Shown here: piece by piece, positions 25,469-32,313 of the stretch
Numbering within the stretch: position 1 is the stretch's first letter
Layout: every line of letters begins with the position of its first letter
Assembly (NCBI GenBank): GCA_013286575.1
Contig: JABDFL010000011.1
Span: forward strand, 1-32,313
Direction: 5' to 3'
Origin: Candidatus Omnitrophota bacterium
GTDB lineage: Bacteria; Omnitrophota; Gorgyraeia; Zapsychrales; Fredricksoniimonadaceae
Length of the DNA stretch: 32,313 nt
The notes under the pieces: generated by a model
The model's input: the letters and a program-made list of their open reading frames with translations, nothing else
Database searches by the model: none
Told to the model about the DNA's origin: nothing
Program-made: the position numbers and the translations under genes

Positions 25469-26119
25469 TCACCGTCCGCCCCTTAACACCAACTCCGAGC
25501 CACCCAATGATACGAATTTAACTAAGTTTTTAGCAAGAGACTGTTTATCGGCTGCTTTAGCCAGAATTTTTCCATCTGCGTTAACAATGAAACCCTTATA
25601 GCCACCTTTCAAGGTATTAGCTACTACCAAATCACAGCCTGCCGACGTAAATAATGATCCGACTGTTTTTAAAATGTTCCCGGCGTTTAGATTTGATTCT
25701 AATTTAAATCCTACTAAAAAACTCTTCGGACTTAGACGCTTAATGTCATTTATAAGTTTCTTAGTCGGGGCTAAATTTAAGGTCAAAACTTTATCAGATG
25801 ATATTTTGTTTTTAGCTGCCCCTAAAACTTTAAAATCCGATACTGCTGCGGCATGAATGATAATATCGTATTTTTTAAGAAGCTCCTGGCTTAAGGCACG
25901 GGCCAATTCATCAAAAAAACGGTATTTAATGACCTTTATTTTTTTATCTGCCAGAGCGTGTGTCACCGGGCCTTCAATAATGGTGACTTGCGCATTCTTT
26001 TGGTTAAAAGCCCGGGCTATTAAATGCCCCATTTCCCCGCTGGAAACATTGCTGATGACACGCACATCATCAATAGGGGCCCATGTAGCCCCGCAAGTGA
26101 CAAGCACTTTTTTTTTCAT
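25469..26119 (-). CDS. coaB: Phosphopantothenoylcysteine synthetase domain protein (stand-alone CoaB)
   Basis: The 216-aa protein matches the CoaB half of the bifunctional CoaBC of coenzyme A synthesis. [27 protein letters not shown] is the nucleotide-binding start, [12 protein letters not shown] the active-site loop, and [16 protein letters not shown] the conserved Lys region. LVGFKLE and VANTLKGG are also typical. The CoaC flavoprotein decarboxylase half is missing, and no partner is in the window. The start codon overlaps the thrC stop (ATGA), so translation is coupled to threonine synthase. Stand-alone CoaB proteins exist in other bacteria. A 118-base gap to apgM follows, with no convincing promoter. 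Confidence 0.85.
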   Translation of the reverse strand: MKKKVLVTCGATWAPIDDVRVISNVSSGEMGHLIARAFNQKNAQVTIIEGPVTHALADKKIKVIKYRFFDELARALSQELLKKYDIIIHAAAVSDFKVLGAAKNKISSDKVLTLNLAPTKKLINDIKRLSPKSFLVGFKLESNLNAGNILKTVGSLFTSAGCDLVVANTLKGGYKGFIVNADGKILAKAADKQSLAKNLVKFVSLGGSELVLRGGR

Positions 26120-27171
26120 AAACCGATCAGCTTCAAAATATCTTTTTTGTCTGCCTTAAGGACCTCTGGTTCATTCAAATCCTTCATCGCGGTTTTAGGG
26201 TCTTTAAGGCCGTGACCTGTGACTGTGCATACCAGGCGTTCGCCCTGGTGAGTTTTAAAATATCCCGCCTTTGAAAGTTTGATGATCCCTGCCACCGACG
26301 CTGCAGACGCCGGTTCCACAAAGACCCCTGAAAAGGCCGCTAATTGATGATACGCTGACAATATTTCTTCATCCGTGACTGAATCAATCAAACCGCTGGA
26401 TTGGTCACGGGCTTCCACCGCGGATTTCCAGCTGGCTGGGTTCCCGATACGGATGGCCGTGGCAATGGTCTCAGGGTTTTCAATCACACGGTTATGCACG
26501 ATCGGCGCTGAACCCGCTGCCTGAAAACCCAGCATCCTGGGCAAGGCCTTTGATTTGCCGGCTGAGCGGTATTCTTTATATCCCTTCCAATACGCTGTTA
26601 TATTACCGGCGTTTCCGACGGGAATGGCGTGAAATTCCGGCGCTTCCCCTAAAAAATCAACAATTTCAAAAGCCGCTGTTTTCTGCCCTTCAATGCGAAA
26701 CGGGTTTAAAGAATTGACCAATTCCACAGGATATTGGGCCGCGATCCCTTTGACCAGCTCAAGGGCTTCATCAAAATTACCTTCAATGGCAATCACCTGG
26801 GCTTGATGGATCATCGCCTGGGCCAATTTACCCATGGCAATATTGCCGTAAGGAATAAGCACCACACATTTGATCCCCGCACGGGCGGCGTAAGCTGCCG
26901 CTGAGGCTGATGTATTGCCGGTTGATGCGCACATGACAATCTCCGCCCCTTTTTCACGGGCTTTAGAGATGGCCATGGTCATGCCGCGGTCTTTAAATGA
27001 ACCTGTCGGATTCAACCCTTCATACTTTAAAAAAACCTGAAGGCCTGTGATCTTGTTTAAAAACTCCGCCGGAATGAGCGGCGTATTACCCTCGTATAAA
27101 GTAATCACCGGCGTCTTTTCAGAAACCGGTAAATATTCACGGTAATGATTAATTAAGCCGGTCCAACGCAT
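26116..27171 (-). CDS. thrC: Threonine synthase
   Basis: The 351-aa PLP enzyme converts O-phosphohomoserine to threonine. [10 protein letters not shown] holds the Schiff-base Lys60. [16 protein letters not shown] is the phosphate-binding region, and [15 protein letters not shown] is the typical second motif. The length fits the short (class II-like) bacterial ThrC. It overlaps hom by one base (TAATG) and coaB by four (ATGA). A short N-terminal segment ([15 protein letters not shown]) is normal for the family. Its substrate must come from a homoserine kinase activity, for which no ordinary ThrB is seen here. Confidence 0.95.
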   Translation of the reverse strand: MRWTGLINHYREYLPVSEKTPVITLYEGNTPLIPAEFLNKITGLQVFLKYEGLNPTGSFKDRGMTMAISKAREKGAEIVMCASTGNTSASAAAYAARAGIKCVVLIPYGNIAMGKLAQAMIHQAQVIAIEGNFDEALELVKGIAAQYPVELVNSLNPFRIEGQKTAAFEIVDFLGEAPEFHAIPVGNAGNITAYWKGYKEYRSAGKSKALPRMLGFQAAGSAPIVHNRVIENPETIATAIRIGNPASWKSAVEARDQSSGLIDSVTDEEILSAYHQLAAFSGVFVEPASAASVAGIIKLSKAGYFKTHQGERLVCTVTGHGLKDPKTAMKDLNEPEVLKADKKDILKLIGL

Positions 27172-28466
27172 TATAATTTCTCCATGCGTATAGCCACGGG
27201 TTTGCCTTTGACAACGGCAAGCTTGTTGATCTCTTCCAATGCCTGCTTGACCTGAAGCTCATTGGCTTGATGGGTCAAGATGACAACCGGAACTGTGGAG
27301 CCTTTGTTCTCCTGCTTTTGGCTGACCGACGCAATGGAAATATTATGCTGACCCAATACAGTCGTGATCGAGGCCAAAACCCCAGGTTTGTCAATGACCA
27401 TGAAACGGATATAAAATCTGGTATCCACCTCTTCTATTTTACGTAAGGTGATGTTCTCGACCTCATCCGCAGGATTAAAAGCCCAAATGACTGCCGGAGC
27501 ATCGACACGGATGCCTAAATTAATAAGATCAGCAACAACACCCATGGCCGCGGTCATCTGCCCTGCGCCATGGCCTTCAATATACACATCCCCCAAAGGG
27601 TCAGAATCCAGGAAAATAGCATTGTCCACACCGTTGACGGTTGCCAGGCCATGGTCCTTGGGGATCATGGTGGGATGCACGCGCACATCCAATTTATTGC
27701 CGGTCTTCTTGGCAATGGCTAAAAGACAAATGCTTAAATCCAGGCTCTCGGCAAATTCAATGTCATCATGGGAGATATGATTGATCCCCTCGACATAAAT
27801 ATCTTTGACGTTGACAAATTTACCCATTGTGACAAATACCAAAATAGCCAATTTATAGGCCGCATCCATACCGCTGATATCAAGCGTGGGATTGCTTTCC
27901 GCGTAGCCTTTTTCCTGGGCTTCCTTGAGCGCCTGGGCAAAGGTCAATTTATTCTTGGACATCGCTGTCAGGATATAATTGCAGGTGCCGTTGATGATGC
28001 CGTAAACACCGTTGAATTTATTGCCGGCCATGCCTTCGGTGATGGTACGGATAATGGGAATGCCTGCCCCCACTGATGATTCGAAAAGAATGCTGCGGCC
28101 CTGGGCATCGGCTTCTTTAAACAATTCCAGACCGCATTCGGCAATCAGGGCCTTGTTGGCGGTAACTACATGTTTTTTGGCCTTAAGCGCTCCCATGACT
28201 ATCTCTTTGGCCGGTGATAAACCGCCGATCAATTCGACGACGACGTGGATGTCAGGGTCTTTGAGAATGGCATGGTAATCACCGGTCAGGAGTGTGTGGT
28301 CTAAGCCGGGACTCGGTTTCTTGGACAGGCTGCGGTCACAGATGGTCTTGATGACAAAATCCGTTTCATATTTTTCACGCAGGAATTTCCTGCGGCTTTT
28401 AAGGGCCTTGACCACCCCCTGGCCCACCACCCCGTAACCGACCAAACCGATATTAAGACAATCCAT
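27171..28466 (-). CDS. hom: Homoserine dehydrogenase with C-terminal ACT domain
   Basis: The 431-aa protein reduces aspartate semialdehyde to homoserine. The NAD(P)-binding loop is [13 protein letters not shown] near residue 7. [10 protein letters not shown] (Lys105) and [14 protein letters not shown] with [18 protein letters not shown] are the catalytic core. The ACT domain ([12 protein letters not shown]) begins near 350 and usually gives threonine inhibition. AGAGGG precedes the ATG by 7 bases. It starts 16 bases after the pilZ-like gene and leads directly into thrC, so the threonine genes probably share a transcript with the tRNA and PilZ gene upstream. Confidence 0.96.
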   Translation of the reverse strand: MDCLNIGLVGYGVVGQGVVKALKSRRKFLREKYETDFVIKTICDRSLSKKPSPGLDHTLLTGDYHAILKDPDIHVVVELIGGLSPAKEIVMGALKAKKHVVTANKALIAECGLELFKEADAQGRSILFESSVGAGIPIIRTITEGMAGNKFNGVYGIINGTCNYILTAMSKNKLTFAQALKEAQEKGYAESNPTLDISGMDAAYKLAILVFVTMGKFVNVKDIYVEGINHISHDDIEFAESLDLSICLLAIAKKTGNKLDVRVHPTMIPKDHGLATVNGVDNAIFLDSDPLGDVYIEGHGAGQMTAAMGVVADLINLGIRVDAPAVIWAFNPADEVENITLRKIEEVDTRFYIRFMVIDKPGVLASITTVLGQHNISIASVSQKQENKGSTVPVVILTHQANELQVKQALEEINKLAVVKGKPVAIRMEKL

Positions 28467-28482
28467 AACAAAGCCCTCTAAT

Positions 28483-28842
28483 TTATTCTTCCTGAGTCTT
28501 GCTGTAAGTTTCGATTTTTTCCAGCACCGTCAATACTTCCTGTGAAATTTCTTTAAATTGCAGGCGGACTACATAGATCATTTCCGGGATCTTTTCCATG
28601 GACTGCAGAACAACCCCTTCCAAATGAATGGTATCGGCCAGAAAAGGTGTTTTTAGTTCGATGGCTAAAACAGTGCCTTCGGCCAAGGCCTGCGTTGAGG
28701 AGAAATTTAATCCCCCTTTGCTGACATTGTTCACCTGGGAAATATCATGCTTATCCGCTGATTTACCTTTTTCATGATATGACATAATGAAATTACGGTA
28801 AATGCGCAAATGTTTACGGCGTTCATCATGAGGATTATTCAT
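28483..28842 (-). CDS. PilZ domain protein (probable c-di-GMP receptor)
   Basis: The ORF-track start at 28905 lies inside the tRNA gene and its first 20 codons are tRNA sequence. I use the ATG at 28842 (119 aa), with a weak CAGG upstream. DERRKHLR provides the RxxxR motif and NNVSKGGLNFSS the (D/N)xSxxG motif that together bind c-di-GMP in PilZ domains. The remainder (VLAIELKTPF, LEGVVLQS, YVVRLQFKEIS) fits the six-stranded barrel. It is a single-domain protein with no membrane segment. Its place between a tRNA and amino acid genes gives no hint of its output. Confidence 0.85.
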   Translation of the reverse strand: MNNPHDERRKHLRIYRNFIMSYHEKGKSADKHDISQVNNVSKGGLNFSSTQALAEGTVLAIELKTPFLADTIHLEGVVLQSMEKIPEMIYVVRLQFKEISQEVLTVLEKIETYSKTQEE

Positions 28843-28860
28843 AAAAAATACCTGAAAAAA

Positions 28861-28938
28861 TGGTCGGGACGGTGGGGCTTGAACCCACGACCTCTTGTAC
28901 CCCATACAAGTGCGCTAATCCAACTGCGCTACGTCCCG
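28861..28938 (-). tRNA. tRNA-Pro (anticodon GGG)
   Basis: On the minus strand the acceptor CGGGACG pairs with CGTCCCG. The D-arm is GCGC-AGTTGGATTA-GCGC, the anticodon stem CTTGT/ACAAG encloses ATGGGGT (anticodon GGG), and the T-arm is GTGGG-TTCAAGC-CCCAC. The discriminator A and CCA tail are encoded. It reads proline codons CCC and CCU. It lies 18 bases upstream of the PilZ gene start, probably on one transcript. Confidence 0.97.
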
Positions 28939-28964
28939 CCAGAATTAGGACCAAAAGATTAAAG

Positions 28965-28993
28965 ATTATACACGAAGAAGACCTAACGGAGAA
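28965..28993 (-). promoter_or_regulatory. Probable promoter of the tRNA-Pro / pilZ / hom run
   Basis: On the minus strand an exact TATAAT (28965-28970) lies about 27 bases before the tRNA 5' end, with only a weak -35 (TTCTCC) 17 bases upstream. No better candidate is seen between here and hom. Confidence 0.5.
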
Positions 28994-28996
28994 GGG

Positions 28997-29015
28997 AAAA
29001 TTGGTGGATTACCAA
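28997..29015 (-). terminator. Weak hairpin and T-run after the HNH-like gene
   Basis: On the minus strand TTGGT-AATCC-ACCAA is followed by TTTT. The stem has only five pairs, so termination would be weak, but it lies between the HNH-like gene and the next promoter. Confidence 0.3.
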
Positions 29016-29061
29016 ATCAGATAAAAGACGCCGGGCCGGCCCTTGGAGAGGATTTCAATAA

Positions 29062-29508
29062 TTACTTCTCTGGGGGATGCAGGCGATACCAATGCACAGG
29101 ATCCTCAATATTGACCGGTTTGCCCAGCCTGAAATGGTCGGCTAACTGGCAGACAGCATCCTTGAACTCGTCTTCCAGAAGGTCGGTTTTCATCGTATTG
29201 ATAAGTGCTGAAGTAAGAACGATCTTATGAGGATCACCGGGAATGTAGTGATCAAAAACCAGATAACGGAAGCTTTTGGGGTTGTCCAGATCCAGCTTCA
29301 TTTGTGTATAATTGCAGATAAAATCATACTTGTAGATATAATCCCAGATACCTTGGACAGCCTCTGGCGGATATCCTTTATTGCGCATGCGCCGGTATAC
29401 TTTGGAACACTCCCGGCAGTACTTTGATTTCTCGCTCCATCGCGGCCGCCTGCCGCAACCGAGGCAGTTTTTTTCTTTTGGGGGTGGAGTTTTGGGGGCT
29501 TTGGGCAT
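29062..29508 (-). CDS. HNH-like protein with N-terminal zinc ribbon
   Basis: This 148-aa basic protein begins with a zinc knuckle CLGC (15-18) and CREC (31-34) after a proline/lysine-rich tail. The second half contains CNYTQ (65-69), VFDHYIPGD (85-92) and ALINTMKTDL (101-110). These resemble the bba-metal core of HNH nucleases, with Asp86-His87 and Asn104 as candidate catalytic and metal residues, but the second canonical His is not clear. It could cut or only bind nucleic acid. There is no Shine-Dalgarno sequence, and TATAAT lies 6 bases before the ATG, so the mRNA may be leaderless. It follows the phosphatase/EEP gene by 16 bases. No restriction-modification or phage genes are nearby. Confidence 0.55.
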   Translation of the reverse strand: MPKAPKTPPPKEKNCLGCGRRPRWSEKSKYCRECSKVYRRMRNKGYPPEAVQGIWDYIYKYDFICNYTQMKLDLDNPKSFRYLVFDHYIPGDPHKIVLTSALINTMKTDLLEDEFKDAVCQLADHFRLGKPVNIEDPVHWYRLHPPEK

Positions 29509-29524
29509 GGGGAAATTATACTAC

Positions 29525-31924
29525 CTATTCTCTGGGAAGGCACTCTAATTCCGCGATCAAAGGCAGATGATCTGAAGCGATTTTCTCCAAATCCGTGCGC
29601 GGAACTGTAATGGAGTAGACCTGAAATTGGGCATTGACAAAAACGTAATCAATACGGCCTACGGGATACTGCCCAGACCACGTTCTGCGGGGATGATGGC
29701 CAGCCAAGGAAGTCTGGCTATCATAAAGCTCGTGGCAGATTTTTCGGTACACTGTCGAGCGGGGAAGAGAATTAAAATCTCCACAGAGAATAACAGGGCC
29801 TTGGCAGTCAGGATGTTGCAGCCATTCTTCGCTTAATAATGCATCAGCCTGAAGCGTTCTTTCCTGCGGCCAAATACTTAAATGAGTATTAAAAACCTGG
29901 ATTTTTTTCCCCGCAAACTCCACAGATACCCACATAACGCCCCGCGGTTCATGCGGCCGTCTTTTATTTGCCAATACCGGCAAAGAACCTGATTTGATCA
30001 AAGCCATCGGATACCGGCTTAAAATAGCATTGCCGTATTGTTCATCCTTCCAGCGAAAAGCCGGATGGAAATAGAACTTCATTTCTAATTTCCTGGCAAT
30101 CATCTCCGCCTGGTCGATCCTCCCCGAACGTAAACGTCCGACATCCAGCTCCTGCAAAGCAATGATATCGGGATTAAACCGTGCAACTACCCGGGCAATC
30201 CGCTCGGTTGAAATATAACCATCCATGCCGGCACATCCGTGAACATTGTAGCTCATCAAAGTCAATTTTTTTGAAGAAACATCCCGGACAGGCGCAGATA
30301 CCGGCCCCAAAGGTTCTTTATTTAAAAAACGTTGTGCCGTATGCCGTAAATCCAAGGGACGCATATAATCTTTGTTGTTTTCAATTTCTACCGGGGCATC
30401 CATGGGAAGAAGTGTAAATGCGTGTGTCTCTTCGGGCCCCATCGAGGCATGGGCCCCGTATTCCAGCGGAAAACTGATGGCTTGCTCGCCCACACACCAC
30501 CCGGCTATAATAAATTCCCCTGCATCCGGATGGAGACACACCCTCATCAAATCTTCTTTAATTTCTTCCAAAAAACGGTGTTCCTGGCCAAATACTTTCT
30601 GTGCTTCATCCGGAAAAATAAAACACCCCTTTGAAGTCCAGGCAAGAATCCTGGCCCCCTCCTTGGTCAAGACCAGCGGGATTTTAATTTGTGAAACTAA
30701 TTTTTTAGCGTAAAAATGGATGTCAGCCGGGCTTAAAGCCTTATTCACATATATATGTCCCAGCGGTCCCATGGCTGTCACGAGGACTGAAGGCTGCGTA
30801 ATGCCAACTGTTGGGGGCCCTTGACCACTAAAGAACGATTTATTTCTTTTCTGATTCAGGAGAGAAGCCCTGCTTTGGGTGACTTCGCGGTGGGCCCGGA
30901 GAGAATACCCTGCTTGCGCGGATTCGACGCCGAAGATTTCCTGCACCGCTTCTTCAATAGTACGGCCGTATTTTACAAAATAAGGCGTTGTTTTGGCCTG
31001 TCCATGATCTGAATAGACCCATAAATCATAATGACGGTACGGGGATTCTTTGATGACATTATAAATACGTTTAATCGCATCATCAATGCCGCGCAAGGAC
31101 CAATGGGCGAAGGCCGAGGAAGGCCCCCGGCCATGGGCCTGCTCATCATATCCTAAAAAATTCAAATGAACCACCGGTACTGCGCGCATAATATCTATAC
31201 AGACACCGGCTGTTATAAACTCCCGCAAAAAAACACAAACCAACGAACGCTGCCATACCAGTTCCAGTTCTTTGAAAAACAATCTTCCTTTTAGCGTCCC
31301 ACGCATGCATTCAAAAACAGCGAGAAAGAATTCTATAAAGACTAAAACCAGCGTGCGGACAAAAATATCGATGTATAATATGGCCAAAAAAGGAAAAACC
31401 AGAGGATTTACCGCCCATAAAATCCCTTCCCAGCCCATGTGTGACCAACAGCAATGGGACTCTTTGGCCGAACCGGTAAAAATGTCGGAATATGAACTTC
31501 CCCCTTCCAATAGGCCAGGCCCTTTAGCTTTCAAACGTTTTTCAAATTCTTCAACAAACGCCATGTCCAGCATTTTGACAGGACGGCCGCTTTGACGGTC
31601 GAGAAAACAAAAAGCAGGGACACAGCCTTTGACCCCATAGAACAACTCTGCCTGTACAGCAGGTGTATTGGAAGGCAGGCCGGAATAAAACGAACGCAGC
31701 ATGTAGCGTTCTTTAGACAACAATTTTTGTAAAAAAGGCAGGTTTCCTTTTTGCAGGGCCCGGTTAAATTGAGTCATGGACAACCCGTCAATCTGGACCA
31801 TCACCAGACCGGGTTCAGAGGCGGGTTGTTTCAATTTCGACAGCCGTAGTAAACGTATTGCCCATTCGCTGCGGCTGAAGATGCGCTTAAGGCGTCTCAA
31901 AGAAACTTCTATCCGGCTGATCAT
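29525..31924 (-). CDS. Fusion of alkaline-phosphatase-superfamily domain (with membrane hairpin) and EEP phosphodiesterase domain
   Basis: I chose the ATG at 31924 (799 aa), preceded by AGAGGTG, over the GTG at 31930. Residues about 40-430 form a type I phosphodiesterase-like domain with VQIDG (Asp46), PSNTPAV (Thr87, candidate nucleophile), YDEQAHG (Asp260, His264) and YSDHGQ (Asp306, His307). A hydrophobic hairpin (about 167-206) interrupts this domain. Residues about 553-799 form an endonuclease/exonuclease/phosphatase domain with SYNVHG, ALQELD, NTHLS, CGDFNS, IDYVFVN and a final SDHLPL, all catalytic positions intact. Two hydrolases of different folds on one membrane-bound chain suggest phosphodiester processing of a lipid- or nucleotide-linked substrate, which is inference. 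It follows a small two-helix membrane protein with eight bases between. Confidence 0.85.
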   Translation of the reverse strand: MISRIEVSLRRLKRIFSRSEWAIRLLRLSKLKQPASEPGLVMVQIDGLSMTQFNRALQKGNLPFLQKLLSKERYMLRSFYSGLPSNTPAVQAELFYGVKGCVPAFCFLDRQSGRPVKMLDMAFVEEFEKRLKAKGPGLLEGGSSYSDIFTGSAKESHCCWSHMGWEGILWAVNPLVFPFLAILYIDIFVRTLVLVFIEFFLAVFECMRGTLKGRLFFKELELVWQRSLVCVFLREFITAGVCIDIMRAVPVVHLNFLGYDEQAHGRGPSSAFAHWSLRGIDDAIKRIYNVIKESPYRHYDLWVYSDHGQAKTTPYFVKYGRTIEEAVQEIFGVESAQAGYSLRAHREVTQSRASLLNQKRNKSFFSGQGPPTVGITQPSVLVTAMGPLGHIYVNKALSPADIHFYAKKLVSQIKIPLVLTKEGARILAWTSKGCFIFPDEAQKVFGQEHRFLEEIKEDLMRVCLHPDAGEFIIAGWCVGEQAISFPLEYGAHASMGPEETHAFTLLPMDAPVEIENNKDYMRPLDLRHTAQRFLNKEPLGPVSAPVRDVSSKKLTLMSYNVHGCAGMDGYISTERIARVVARFNPDIIALQELDVGRLRSGRIDQAEMIARKLEMKFYFHPAFRWKDEQYGNAILSRYPMALIKSGSLPVLANKRRPHEPRGVMWVSVEFAGKKIQVFNTHLSIWPQERTLQADALLSEEWLQHPDCQGPVILCGDFNSLPRSTVYRKICHELYDSQTSLAGHHPRRTWSGQYPVGRIDYVFVNAQFQVYSITVPRTDLEKIASDHLPLIAELECLPRE

Positions 31925-31932
31925 GTTCACCT

Positions 31933-32313
31933 CTATCGGGGGGCGGCCTCTTCATTTTCTTTGGGGATAGGGGAAGCCTCCTGGTTGAGGTGGGCCATGA
32001 TGTTCTTGGCATGAAAAATCTCCAGCCATTTCTCAGATGCAAAGATTTGGGAAAATAAGGCGAGACTCGCCAGCAAATAGGCGGCTGAACTCAATAATCC
32101 TACCAGCATTTTAGTCTCCATGCTCCACGGGGCATAGAGAAACAATGAAAGATAAAAAAGAACAAGGCCTGCCAATAAAAGCACCAGGCATACCCCCATG
32201 CTTAAAAGGCTCATGAACAGCAATCGGAAAGTTTTAATGGACCGCACGTACATTAAAGATATTTTAAGGCGGGTCAATTCCATATGGCCGCCATTATTAG
32301 CTTGCAGCCCTTT
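31933..32313 (-). CDS. Small two-helix membrane protein, possibly holin-like (may extend past right edge)
   Basis: The annotated ATG at 32283 gives 116 aa, but the frame is open to the window edge (KGLQANNGGH before it) and no clear ribosome site precedes that ATG, so the true start may lie outside. Two TM helices are visible (about residues 21-50 and 59-81), with a charged tail ending in PIPKENEEAAPR. The pattern is like small phage-holin-superfamily membrane proteins, but I cannot name a family. The tight spacing to the phosphatase/EEP gene suggests a partner in the membrane. Confidence 0.6.
   Translation of the reverse strand, partial: KGLQANNGGHMELTRLKISLMYVRSIKTFRLLFMSLLSMGVCLVLLLAGLVLFYLSLFLYAPWSMETKMLVGLLSSAAYLLASLALFSQIFASEKWLEIFHAKNIMAHLNQEASPIPKENEEAAPR

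Noticed and set aside
28843-28905. N-terminal extension of the PilZ ORF (MGYKRSWVQAPPSRP)
   Set aside because: These codons lie inside the tRNA-Pro gene and the short gap after it. The internal ATG at 28842 gives a normal PilZ start.

Overview
The window reads as a chromosomal segment of an uncultivated bacterium, most likely of the Omnitrophota (former OP3) or a near relative. This rests on two very long adjacent ORFs (2213 and about 1705 codons) with an N-terminal module (WVNLSP.EK.RIVP, TLMG..LL.QDY.LKQ) that I associate from memory with Omnitrophota giant proteins. It was not tested by a search. All genes but the first are on the minus strand, and junctions are tight with several ATGA or TAATG overlaps.

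Layout, left to right. (1) 1-573: the end of a MobA/MocA-like nucleotidyltransferase on the plus strand. (2) 628-1002: a small lipoprotein. (3) 1173-4925: a three-gene molybdenum hydroxylase operon (FAD, 2Fe-2S and Mo subunits) with a promoter directly at the first ATG. (4) 4990-16745: two overlapping giant exported or membrane proteins that share an N-terminal module and a C-terminal motif but differ in the middle. One carries LysM, proline-rich, multi-TM and glucosamine-6-phosphate-synthase-like (class II amidotransferase plus SIS) regions. The other is a long helical solenoid. (5) 16758-17030: a strong sigma70-type promoter followed by two tandem, sequence-related hairpin/poly-U attenuators. 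(6) 17031-28466: a biosynthetic run transcribed hom-thrC-coaB-apgM-lysC-cimA-valS-nadC. (7) 28483-28938: a PilZ protein and a tRNA-Pro(GGG) at the head of that run. (8) 29062-32313: an HNH-like zinc protein, an alkaline-phosphatase-superfamily/EEP fusion protein and a small membrane protein that is open at the right edge.

The biosynthetic run makes sense together. LysC and Hom feed threonine synthesis, with an ApgM-type protein where a homoserine kinase would be expected. CimA opens the citramalate route to isoleucine, and ValRS uses a branched-chain product. NadC draws on aspartate-derived quinolinate.

A second theme is dispersed palindromic repeats of two families. They sit inside or at the ends of genes: they supply C-termini of three proteins, insert a peptide in ValRS, and bridge nadC in frame to a signal-peptide/HEAT-like protein. 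The most unusual items are the paired giant proteins, the amidotransferase domain with an internal catalytic-type cysteine, and the tandem attenuator leader upstream of them.
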